This document shows positions 46,401-58,400 of a stretch of DNA of 64,000 nucleotides, one piece after another. Numbering within the stretch: the stretch's first letter is position 1; each line of letters starts with the position of its first letter. A model generated the notes under the pieces. That model did no database searches. It was not told the DNA's origin and saw nothing but the letters and a program-made list of their open reading frames with translations. The position numbers and the translations under genes are program-made. Origin of the DNA: Bos javanicus (taxonomy: Eukaryota > Chordata > Mammalia > Artiodactyla > Bovidae); NCBI RefSeq assembly GCF_032452875.1, contig NC_083880.1:55130829-55194828 (forward strand), read 5' to 3'.

Positions 46401-49400
46401 TGTCCTGTGGGGACAGCTCTGCTGCTGTGTGTGTGCACAGCAGTGAGCTTCTTTCCTTATTTTTAATTGCAGGGTAGTTGCTTTACAGTGTCGTTTGCTT
46501 TCTGTTGTACAGCATGAATCAGCCGTAAGTACATGTATGTCCACCCTGGGAGTGAGGTTCTGAGGCACAGTGTCTGAGGCCCAGTGATGCCTTACTTTAC
46601 TTAGAGCCGATGCTTGGTTTCATCAAAACTTGGAAAGTCACTGTGTGATGTGAAGTGAAAATCAGGTGTGGAGTCCTGAATCTGCAGCAGTGCTCTGCCA
46701 TGACCCTGAGCCATGTTTGTGTGGGGGAAACCTGACTTGGAGCTGGAAGAAGTGGGTGGGGTCTGCCTGCCCAGGGCTTTTCTTGTTGTTGTTTTTTAAA
46801 TTATTTTATTTACGTATTTATCTGTGGCGGTGCTGAATCTTCATTGCTGCGTGGGCTTTTCTCTAGGTGCAGCGAGCAGGGGCTGCTCTCCCGTTGCGGG
46901 GCGCAGTCTTCTCGTGGCGGTGGCTTCTCTTGTTGCGGAGCTCGGGCTCTCAGGCACAGTAGTTGCGGTTCCCCGGCTCTGTAGCACACGCTCAGTAGTT
47001 GTGGTGCATGGGCTTAGTTGCTCCCAGGCACGTGGGATCTTCCAGCTCAGGGATCGACCTTCTGTCTCCTGCATTGGCAGGTGGATTCTTTAGCACTGAG
47101 CCACCAGAGAAGCTCTGTTATTGTTTTGATCGAAGGTTTCAGGTGTGTTTCCTCACCTTTAGCTTTGAAAGCACTGACAGTGCAGGCAGGCACACGCTTC
47201 TTTACGTTTGCAGCAGTCTTGCTCCGCCCTCAGTGCTCAGGTCCTGTGAGGCTGAGGTGAGGCCAGGACACAGGAGCCCCGCCTCCCACACGTCTGACCC
47301 CACCACCAGCCTTCCTGGAGTCACAGCTCTGTGGGTTTAGGCACTTTCTTTTAGGTGATTTAAAAAGCAAGCAGCCCTAAGAGTGAAAGAATGTTTAGGC
47401 TGTAATTAAGTCAGCATCACAGGTGTCTGTGCTGGTGTCTGGCTGAGTTTGCTTCTGGTAGAGTAGTTGGGGGACCCCGTCCCACAGGGACATGCTGGAG
47501 GGGCCCCCGGCAGGACTGCGGGTGGTGTGGCAGGAGGTCCCCGCCACACCCTGGCCAGTGGCTATTCTCTTGGGCGTGGGTTTCAGAGATGCTTCATGAG
47601 GCCAGGCTCCTCTGCTGCTACTGCGGGCTGGGGTCTGGATGGTCCAGTCCTGAAGCCCCTCCCAGGTTCCCTGCATGACTCGTTCTCCAGCTGTGTCACA
47701 CCTCTCTGCATTCCTCTGCTCCTGGTCCGATTCTGCCTTCTTCAGAGTTCATGCAGGGTTCAGGGGCAGTTTTGTTTTGTATCTTGATTATGGAGGGTCT
47801 GCCATTCATCGCACCATCTCTGCAGACTCTCCAAGCCATCTGGCTAGTGATGGTGCTGGCAATGCTTGTTGGGGGTGGGTGGGAGGGCAGGGAAGGGTCT
47901 GGCCCCTCCAACCCAACTGCTGTTCCCTGCTTGTGCCAGTGTAGCTGGGCTGTTCGCCAGGCCTGGGAGCCCCCAGCCGAGGTTGAAGGACATGCCTGTG
48001 TCCTGGGGGCAAGGGCGGGGCTGAGCACTGAAGGCCATGCTGAGACTGTCTCCCCAGAAGTGGTGACTTCCAGGTGGAGGATCCCAGGTGGAGTGCAAAA
48101 CGGCGATTTAATTTGTTGTGTAGCTCTGGCTGACCTACATTTTGGTTAAAAATACAGTGAAAAATGTTGCTATGAAAGGGATCAGGGAAACTGTAACCTT
48201 GGGTACAAATGCTGGAGTTGATCTTGAACTCTGGTTCTTGCAGGGGTGGGGCTCATTTAGTCCTAAGGACTGTTGTTGTGCTCGGGCTGTGAGAGGGACG
48301 TGGCCCCCCCACCCCACCCCACAGAGCTCACTGCATTCTGTGTCCATGGGCGCCCAGCCTCCCAAACAGGCAGTGTTGTGTCTGTCTTAGGTATGAGTAC
48401 ATGCAGCGTGGCCTTAACATGGGTGCTGTGGGTTTATGCTGTGTGTCTTTCTGTAAAATCCTGAGCTCTCACAATGACAAAAAAGTAGAAAATTGCCCGC
48501 CTTCGTCAATAAAGAAATTATAAATACGTTTTGGATGAAATATGGAGCCACTGAAAATTATGGTTTTGAAAAGAAAACACCAAGCTGGATATCAACAGAA
48601 TTACCCCAATTTTCTTTACGGTTATCAAAACACATATGTTGTACACGTGCTCATAGAACAGAGGGTGGAAAGAAACTCAGAGTCTTGTAGCCAGAGGGGG
48701 CGGGCTCCCGAGAGTTCTGTCTTCCGGGTTGGTCTCCGCGTTTTTCAAGTCTGCTCTCATGAATGCTTGTCTCTGCACTAAGAAAGATGTTAACATTATT
48801 TAACATGGAAGTTTGAGTGGCTTTCTGCTGTGTGAACTCGCCGTGTCATGCTTGTTGCTTGTGCACACTGGCTGGTTTTGGTTCCAGAGCACTCTGAGTG
48901 GGGGGTGAGGGGTGCAGGGAGGGGCCTGGTGGGGTCCATGGTGCAGCCAGACTGTGTGTGCGGGGGACCTGGGGGCCATGTGTCTGTAAGGCGGGAGGAT
49001 GGCGCCTGCAGGGGCCCTTCCCTGGCCGCTCCCAGAGCTGGTCTCGCGCCGGCAGAGGGATGATGGCTCAGATGGCCTCCTGGTCCCCCCTGGGGCCGGG
49101 GTGCTGGGAGTCCCAGGCCTGGTGCTGCTGTTGTGAACACAGACGGTTGCTTTTCTGTGATCTTTTATCTAAAGTTTAAGTTACATTTTGAGACAGTTGT
49201 GTTTCTTTGCCTTTGAGTGGTACTGCAGAGTCATCTGTTAGAAATGAGCATTATGACCAGAGTTTATGAGGTCCAGAGAGTGTGATGATGTCATGACTGT
49301 GTGGCAGATTCTCTCAGGTGTCACAGGCATGCCTGACTCCACTTCTTTCGGAATCAGTGGCTGTATGTGTGGTACCCAGGGAAGCTGCCACGCCTTCTGG

Positions 49401-52400
49401 AGCTGCCACCCATAGAGCTGCTGGCTGGTGTCGCCCGTGTCCCTCGTGCCCGGAACAGCTGTCCTGGTTCTCTCTTTGCCGGGTCTGTTCCTACTGGAGA
49501 CGTTGCTGATGCTGCCGAGAGGTCTCGTCACTGCGAGAGTCCCATGTCACTTCTTGGCAGGAGTTTTGCTTCTGTCCTCAGCTTTCACTCTCACTATCGG
49601 CACATTGCATGGCCCAGTCTGTTTTTTTTAGACTTTTGTGTCCAAAAGACCAGTCACTTGATTGGCGTATTAATCACATTGCCTTTCTTGAATGTTATTT
49701 AAATATCCCTTTGAATTTCTGCGAACATCATTTTTTAAGCAAATAAGCAAGTATTCGATAAAGTGTAGGCATCAGTTTGAAATTGGGGTGTCCAGCTGTG
49801 GAAACTGCGGGGCCTGCTGGGCTGCCCTGCTCCCTTGAGTCCCTGTGATGAAGGAGTGGGGTCTCTGCATGGTGCCTGAGCGAACTGGTGAGTGAGTGGC
49901 TGGGAGTGTCACCAGGTCCCCTCTTTTGGGGCCCTCAGCACAAGCATGGGCCAGGGTTGATGACCGTGTAACCCCCTTGAGCTGCCCCGTGGCCTGAGCC
50001 TGTCCTGGGCATGGTGCACACTTCTCAGGGCGTGGACATCAGTTCCGGCTGCCAGCCTGCCAGGCCTTTCTCCCCTCAGTGCTTTCACAAGCTCCCAGGT
50101 TTTAGAGATTTCAAAACAGTGAGTTATTTGCAGCAGCTGTGTTTTGTTTTGTTTTGAAAATATGGCTTATTGTCTTTCAGTTTAGTTTAGTTGCTCAGTC
50201 GTGTCTGACTCTTTGTGATCCCATGGACTGCAGCATGCCAGGCTTCCCTGTCCATCACCAACTCCCGAAGCTTGCTCACACTCATGTCCATCGAGTCGGT
50301 GATGCCATCCAACCATCTCATCCTCTGTTGTCCCTTTCTCCTCCTGCCTTCAGTCTTACCCAGCATCAGGGTCTTTTCCAGTGAGTCAGTTCTTCGCATC
50401 AGGGGGCCAAAGTATTAGAGTTTCAGCTTCATCATCAGTCCTTCCAATGAATATTCAGGACTGATTTCCTTTAGGATTGACTGGTTTGATCTCCTTGCAG
50501 TCCAAGGGACTCTCAAGAGTCTTCTCCAACACCACAGTTCAGAAGCATCATTTCTTCAGCTCTCAGCTTTCTTTATGGTCCAACTCTCACATCCATACAC
50601 GACCAGTGGGAAAACCATAGCTTTGACTAGACATACGTTTGTTGGCAAAGTAATGTCTCTGTTGTCTAGGTTGGTCATAGCTTTTCTTTCAAGGAGCAAG
50701 TGTCTTTTAATTTCATGGCTGCAGTCACCATCTGCAGTGATTTGGGAGCCTAAGAAGATAAAGTCTCTCACTGTTTTCATTGTTTCCCTGTCTGTTTGCC
50801 ATGAAGTGATGGGACCAGAAACCATGATCCTAGTTTTCTGAATGTTGAGTTTTAAGCCAACTTTTTCACTTTCTTCTTTGACTTTCATCAAGAGGCTCTT
50901 TAGTTCTTCATTTTCTGCCATAAGGGTGGTGTCATCTACATATCTGAGTTTATTGATATTTCTCCCAGCAATCTTGATTCCAGCTTGTGCTTCATCCAGC
51001 CCGGTATTTTGCATGTGTAGTCTGCATATAAGTTAAATATGCATTATTGTCTTTTAGTTTTATGTTAAAATTTATTATAAGTTTTGAAGTTTTACGTTGG
51101 AGTATAGCTAATTTAAAGTATTGTGTTGATTTTGGGTGTACAGCAGGGTGGTTCAGTTATGCATATATTCATTCATCTAGGTTATCACAAAGTATTGAGC
51201 AGGGTTCCCTGCACTGTACCGTAGATCCTTGGCAGATGATCCGTTTGAAAAGATTCATTTATCTGGCTGTACCAGGTCTTAGTTGTAGCCTGTAGGCACT
51301 TTTAGTTGTGGCATTTGGGCTCTTTGGGCTTCCCCGGTGGCTCAGTGGTGAAGAATCTGCCTGCCAATGCAGGAGACACAGGTTCGTTCCCTGGGTCAGG
51401 AAGATCCCCTGGAGGAGGAAATGGCAACCCACCCAGTATTCTTGCTTGGAGAATCCCCTGGACAGAGAAGCCTGGCTGGCGTGACGGTCCTTGGGGTCGT
51501 AGAGAGTCAGACACAACTGAGCACATGTATGTACACATTAGAATTCTGTAGTTTTGGCACACAGACTCTTCAGTTGTGGCATGTGGGGTCTAGTTCCCTG
51601 ACCAGAAATTGAACCCGGGCCCCCTGCATTGGGAACAGAGAATCTTAGCCACTGGACCACCAGGGAAGTCCCAGTTACCTATTTTATGTGTAGCTGTGTA
51701 TATATGTTAAACCCAATCTAAATTACCCTTCTCATATGGATGTGAGAGTTGGACTGTGAAGAAATCTGAGCGCCGAAGAATTGATGCTTTTGAACTGTGG
51801 TGTTGGAGAAGACTCTTGAGAGTCCCTTGGACTGCAAGGAGATCTAACCAGTCCATTTTGAAGGAGATCAGCCCTGGGATTTCTTTGGAAGGAATAATGC
51901 TAAAGCTGAAACTCCAGTACTTTGACCACCTCATGAGAAGAGTTGACTCATTGGAAAAGACTGATGCTGGGAGGGAGGGGGGCAGGAGGAGAAGGGGACG
52001 ACAGAGGATGAGATGGCTGGATGGCATCACTGACTCGATGGACGTGAGTTTGAGTGAACTCCGGGAGTTGGTGATGGACAGGGAGGCCTGGCATGCTGCG
52101 ATTCATGGGGTCGCAAAGAGTTGGACACAACTGAGCAACTGAACTGAATGATTAGTGTGACTTCCCTGGTGGCTCAGACGGTAAAGCATCTGCCTACAAT
52201 GCGGGAGACCTAGGATCAATCCCTGGGTCGGGAAGATCTCCTGGAGAAGGGAATGGCAACCCACTCCAGTATTCTTTCTGCACCCCGCCTCCCCCCGCCC
52301 CACCCCCTGAAAAAAAAGCGGCCCTGCTTATTTAACTTCTATGCAGAGTACATCATGGGAAATGCTGGGCTGGAAGAAGCACAAACTGGAATCAAGATTG

Positions 52401-55400
52401 CCGGGAGAAATATCAATAACCTCAGGTATGCAGATGACACCACCCTTATGGCAGAAAGTGAAGAGGAACTAAAAAGCCTCTTGATGAAAGTGAAAGAGGA
52501 GAGTGAAAAAGTTGGCTTAAAGCTCAACATTGAGAAAACAAAGATCATGGCATCTGGTCCCATCACTTCATGGGAAATAGATGGGGAAACAGTGGAAACA
52601 GTGTCAGACTTTATTTTTTTGGGCTCCAAAATCACTGCAGATGGTGACCGCAGCCGTGAAATTAAAAGACGCTTACTCCTTGGAAGGAAAATTATGACCA
52701 ACCTAGATAGCATATTGAAAAGCAGAGACATTACTTTGCCAACAAAGGTCCGTCTAGTCAAGGCTATGGTTTTTTCCAGTGGTCATGTATGGATGTGAGA
52801 GGTGGACTATAAGAAAGCTGAGTGCTGAAGAATTGATGCTTTTGAACTGTGGTGTCGGAGAAGACTCTTGAGAATCCCTTGGACTGCAAGGAGATCCAAC
52901 CAGTCCATTCTGAAGGAGATCAGTCCTGGGTGTTCATTGGAAGGACTGATGTTGAAGCTGAAACTCCAATATTTCAGCCACCTGATGCGAAGAGTTGACT
53001 CATTGGAAAAGACTCTGATGCTGGGAGGGATTGGGGGCAGGAGGAGAAGGGGATGACAGAGGATGAGATGGTTGGATGGCATCACCGACTCGATGGACGT
53101 GAGTCTGAGTGAACTCCGGGAGATGGTGATGGACAGGGAGGCCTGGCATGCTGCGATTCATGGGGTCGCAAAGAGTCGGACATGACTGAGCAACTGAACT
53201 GAACTGAAGCCCCACCTTCCCCCTTGGTAATGGTGAGTTTACTTTCTAAGTCTCTGAGTCTATTTCTATTTTGTCAATAAGTTCATTTGTATCAATTCTT
53301 TAGATTGATTTAGATATTGATATATTGATTTAGATTTATTTGGATTTAGATATACAAGTGATATCATATGATATTTGTCTTTCTCTGACCTACTTCACTT
53401 AGTGTGATCATCTCTAGGTCCATCCATATTGCTGCATATGGCGTTATTTTATTCTTTTTCATGGCTGAGTAATATCCCATTGTACATATGTATCACGTCA
53501 TCTTTATCCACTCATCTGTCAGTGGATACTTAGGTTGCTTCCTTGTCTTGCCTGTTGTAAATAATGCTGCAGTGAACATTGGGGTGTGTGTATCTTTTCA
53601 AAATACAGTTTTCTTCGGATATGTGCTCAGGAGTGGGATAGCAAGCAATACCTAGATCATGTGATAAATTTGTTTTTAGTTGTTTAAGGATCTCTGTTTA
53701 GATCTGCCCATTTTAAAATTTTTTGTTTGTTTTTTTGATATTGAGCTGCATGAGCTGTTTGTATACTTTAGAGATTAATCCCTTGTAGGTTGCATCGTTA
53801 GGCAGCATTTTCTCCCATTCCATGGGTTGTCTTTTTGTTTTGCTTTTTTCCTTTGCTGCAGCATGGCTCATTTGAAAGGGTTGTCTTGGAGGGTGCTCCC
53901 ATAATGGGCACACGTACAAGTGTGTCTTCTTGATCGGGAGTTGCAGATGTGACCCTGGGGAAAGGCTGTATTTCCTGATGTGATGATGGGTGTTGAAGGA
54001 GCCGGGACCAGCAGCTCCAAAGACGTGTATGTTGGATGGAGCTCCCGTCTGGCTCAGCAAGGAACACCTGTTGTTGTGATGGCTGGCAGGAGGTTCTTGG
54101 CCTTGAGGTTTTCAGCTGCCCCTGTGGGGCTTCTTACTCAGTGGGCTCCTTGGGCCACAGCTCTGCCCGGCTGAGTTCTTCCATGGGGTGCCTCGTGCCC
54201 ACCCTCTGCGAGCCTGGCTTTGGGGCAAGGTGTTCATAGGACTCCCTTTCAGCCCCATCGCTAATCCGTCATGGGAAATTGTGTGAAAGTTGTGTTACTG
54301 TTTCTAATGGAATCTAGGATGTAATTGGTCCCGGTTTTTGAAGCTAGAATTAATGTCACACTCCCTGCTAGGATTTGGTTTCCAGTGATGTAGCTGGAGC
54401 CCCATGAAGGGTGAGTGGTCCTCCGTGTCTTTGTGTCTCTGTTGGGGAGGGGGGTCCCAGGTCACCATGGACACACAAGGGGTCCTGTTCCTGGAAGGAG
54501 TGTCTGGGCTTCGGGCACTCCAGGCATGTCCCCAGGCATGTGAGTGGTGGGCAATGCTGTCTCGAGGTCCAGCCTAGTACCCAGGGATGGGGACCTGATG
54601 GGAGAAGAGGCCAGGCTGCCTCCCCCAGAGCCAGTGGTGGGCTTGGGAGGTGACCTGCTCCTGGGCAGGGCTCGGGTCTGAGGCTCCAGCTGCGACCTCT
54701 CCTGAGACACCTGCAGCCTTGTGCACTTGGCCACTCAGGCAGCCTTGTGGGGAGCACACTTGGCCGTGAGGGCTCTTGCCAGGCCCTGGCTCCCTGGCCT
54801 CCTGACCTGCAGGCCAGCGTGGGGTGCTGTGGGGTGGACGGGGTGTGAGGAGCTCTGCTTGCCTGGCTGACGGCTCCTCCTTGAATCGGTGAAAACTCCT
54901 CTCATGTCTCTGTCGTCCTGTGCACCGTCTCTGCCGGCAGGTGTGCTCAGAGCTCAGGGACAGGGTTCATAGCGGCTCCCTTTCCTCCTCAGGGCTGTTG
55001 GCTCCCCGTGGAGTCGGGCCCTGGGGCGCATTCCTGACACCAGCCCCCCTCCCCCGCCTCCCAGGTATGGTCCTCGTGCGGAGCGAGAATGGGCAGCTGC
55101 TCATGATCCCTCAGCAGGCCCTGGCTCAGATGCAGGCCCAGGCGCACGCCCAGGCACAGCCGCAGACCACCATGGCGCCGCGCCCGGCCACCCCCACAAG
55201 TGCCCCTCCCGTGCAGATCTCCACCGTGCAGGTGAGCACGCGCCCAGCCTGCGGGGGTTGTCAGGGGTGGGACGGCTCGGCTGCCCTGGGAGGAACTCGG
55301 GTCTCCAACCTGCACCCCTCCGCTGCCCACCCTCTGTGGCAGCCCCCCTTCTGTGCCTCCATTTCCTCCTCTGCAAAGTGCAGATCCTGCCACCCTGTAG

Positions 55401-58400
55401 GGCCATGACGGATAGTTAGGACACTTGAGCGCGGGACCCAGTGAGCCCTGAGCCTCGTTAGCTGTTGTGACCAGGGGGGCGCAGAGGAGCTTTGCAGAAC
55501 TATGTTAACAGCCCCCCCACCACACACAAATGTGTGAGCCTTGGGGGCTACTTCCCCCCGCCCCACTGCGAGGCTGTGCCCCCTCCTCCCCCAGGCTGTG
55601 ACAGGAGGACAGGTTCAGTGCCTCGGACTCGCCCCTCCCCCAGGTTCTGCCTCCTGGTGCCTTTCTGCCCCTTCTGAGCTGGTTGACTGGTCAGAGACTA
55701 ACATGGAGACTAGAGGGGTCCTGACGGCTCTGTTGTCCTGTGACTTCAGCTGCATCCCCTGGAGTTGGTGTCCCTGCGCTGTAGACAGAGGGGCCCCTCC
55801 CTGAGCATCTGAAACAGCCCTGAGCAGCTCGCAGGGTCTGTGGAGGTCCGTTCCGTCAGATATTTGTAAGATGTTCACTTTGACTGTTGTGTGATTACAG
55901 GAAATCAAAGTGTTGATTTCCCAGATACACGCATCCCTCGAAGACCACGTGGGAGGCTCTGCTAAGGAGTGTGTTACAGTTATATGGTGACAATCAGGGG
56001 GCCTCGCGGACTCTGGCGCCTACCTTGGGGGCCCAGGGTGCTCTCTGTGCTGAAGGAAGGACCGTGTGGTGTGCTGCCTCTCACTTCCCTCCTTTTAGGT
56101 GACAACTCCTTGTTTTTCAGGCACCCGGGACCCCCATTATTGCACGGCAGGTGACCCCAACGACCATAATCAAGCAGGTGTCTCAGGCCCAGACGACGGT
56201 ACAGCCTAGTACCGCACTGCAGCGCTCGCCCGGGGTTCAGGTGAGCTGGGGGCTGGGTGGTGCCCACGATGCTGGGGTCAGGGGTAGGGCCTCACAAGTT
56301 TGGGTGCTGGATGCCAGGGTTCGGGATTTGGGGCAGGAGATGATTTGGAATAAAGTGCCTTTTCTCTGCCCACCAGCGCAGGGGAGGCCAGACTTCTCTA
56401 AAACTAGAGAGTTTAGCACCAGCCGCACTTCCAGAAGCCTCCCACTGTGCTGGAAGCGCAATTAAAAAAATGCCCCTACTGACACTTGACGGTGCGGTGT
56501 CCCTGAGGCAGGAACAGGCTGCAGCGTGCCTGTGTGCTGCACCGAGGAGGGCGTGTCCTCGCTGTGTGTGTGTTAGTGTGTAGCTCTCACAGTGCCCTCC
56601 CTGGTGGGTGCCGGCAGCGCGGCGTGGGGGCTTCTGGCCCTGATCCAGCTTGGCCTCCTCGCTCGCCTTGGTCTTCCTGCTTGCCCTGACCTTGTCCTCA
56701 TCTGTCTCTTGGTGCCCGCAGCCGTGACACTGCTTTCAGAGCAGCTGGAGGAGCAGTTGGTCCCAAGTAGACGAGCTCGGTGGTCTCTTCCTGCTATAGG
56801 AGCTGCACGGCAGTGGCGCTTCCTGGGGTTGGGAGTCGTCTGACCAAGTTCAGCTTGGTTGGAGCGTCTTGAGCTTCAGTTGTAGAGAGAAGAGCCTTTT
56901 CTGAGAAGGTAGTGAAGTTCATAGTGAGCTTTTGCACCAGGCTTATCAGAACAGGTTCTGTCTGCCATCTCAGTATTAATCCAGGTGGAAGGTGTTTTTA
57001 TGGGGCTAGTGGGAGCACGTGTGAGGGGAGCATTTTGATGGAAATGAAAACCTCCAAGAACTGGATGTGCCCTGGTTGTTTCTGATTGTCCAGAAGCAGC
57101 TCTGCTATGCCTACTGGTTGGTTCCTTCCCTTTTCTTTCTGAAGTTTTTTATTTGCTACTTTCTTGTTACAAAAGTAATAAGTGCTTAATGTTACAAGTG
57201 AAAGAAAACATCAATGATAAAGAAAGCCCACCATCTCTTCTGACTGACTTTTCTCCTGGGAAACCAGTGTTTACAGCCTGAGGTTGCAGATAGCTGTCTG
57301 CCCAGGGCCCCCCTGTCCCTTTGCCCCCCCATGAGCAGCGCTATCGGAGCACCTCCTGGAGCAGGCAGGCACCGGGACCTGCTTTGCTGAGAGCAGCCGC
57401 ATGCGAGTCATGCTCAGGGTTATACTGCCCCCTGCCTTCCAAAGTCATAAGAAAGTTTGAGAAATTGGAGAAGTCTAGACTTTTACATTGGAAGAGTGCT
57501 AATTTACGATAGAGAAGCAGTGGACATTTGCACGATTGCTCACATGGGATTAGAACTCGCGAGAGTTTGACGAGCCCAGTTGTTGTTTGGTGTCTAGTTG
57601 TTCGTTTGTTTAAATGTATTTGTTGAACAAAGTCACCCCTCCCTCTCAGCACCGACTACATGGGGCCCCTGCCTGGTCAAAAACCATTTCCAGAGCGTTT
57701 CTGGATGTGACTCGCTTTGGGAGAGCAGAGAAGGGTGTTTTGGCAGCGGAGGGGAGCCCGGGACCCCAGTGAGTCCCAGTGCTGCCCTGGGACATACTGG
57801 CTCTCTTATCACCAGCCTCGCTGCACGAGCCAGGGGATGAGCTTTTCAGTTTCTCTGTTTTCATATTTTTTCCTTTTAACTTCTGAAATGTGATCTGGGT
57901 TGTTGTGAAAAGCTACTTGTCCTGGCCTCACTGGGACACTCTGGATTGGCTCCTGACGGCCAGGTTCCTTCTGGCCGCGGCTTTGCTTCTGTCAGTTTTT
58001 GCTGCAGGTGTGAAGGCCTGCTTCCTTGGTGCTCAGGATGGCAGCTCTCAGGGACACGGTCAGCCATGGGGCTGAAACGGTCCCTCAAGGTCGCGGGTCC
58101 TGTGGGGCCTGCCCCGTTGCAGGGAGTCTCACGAAGGCCATCTGTTTACCTCATGCTTTGGATTCTCGTAGCCTCAACTTGTTTTGGGTGGCACTGCTCA
58201 GACAACCTCACTTGGGACAGCGACAGCTGTTCAGACGGCGACACCTCAGCGGACGGTCCCAGGGGCCACCACCACCTCGACAGCTGCCACGGTGAGAGCC
58301 ACCTCTCGGGAGCCACGGGGCTGTGTGTTGAGGTCATGCTGCCCCAGCGTGCACGTGGGGAGCCCTTGGAGTCTCCATGGCCCCGTACGTGACGGGGTCT

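Larger units (their letters stand above)
51046..53870 (-). mobile_element. Artiodactyl L1 3' UTR, split by nested insertions
   Basis: Antisense L1 3' UTR at 51,050-51,270 resumes at 53,215-53,870 (ACCTACTTCACTTAGTGTGA, GGCTGAGTAATATCCCATTG). Between the two pieces lie a CHR SINE, two Bov-tA copies and two BovB 3' ends. Confidence 0.8.
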
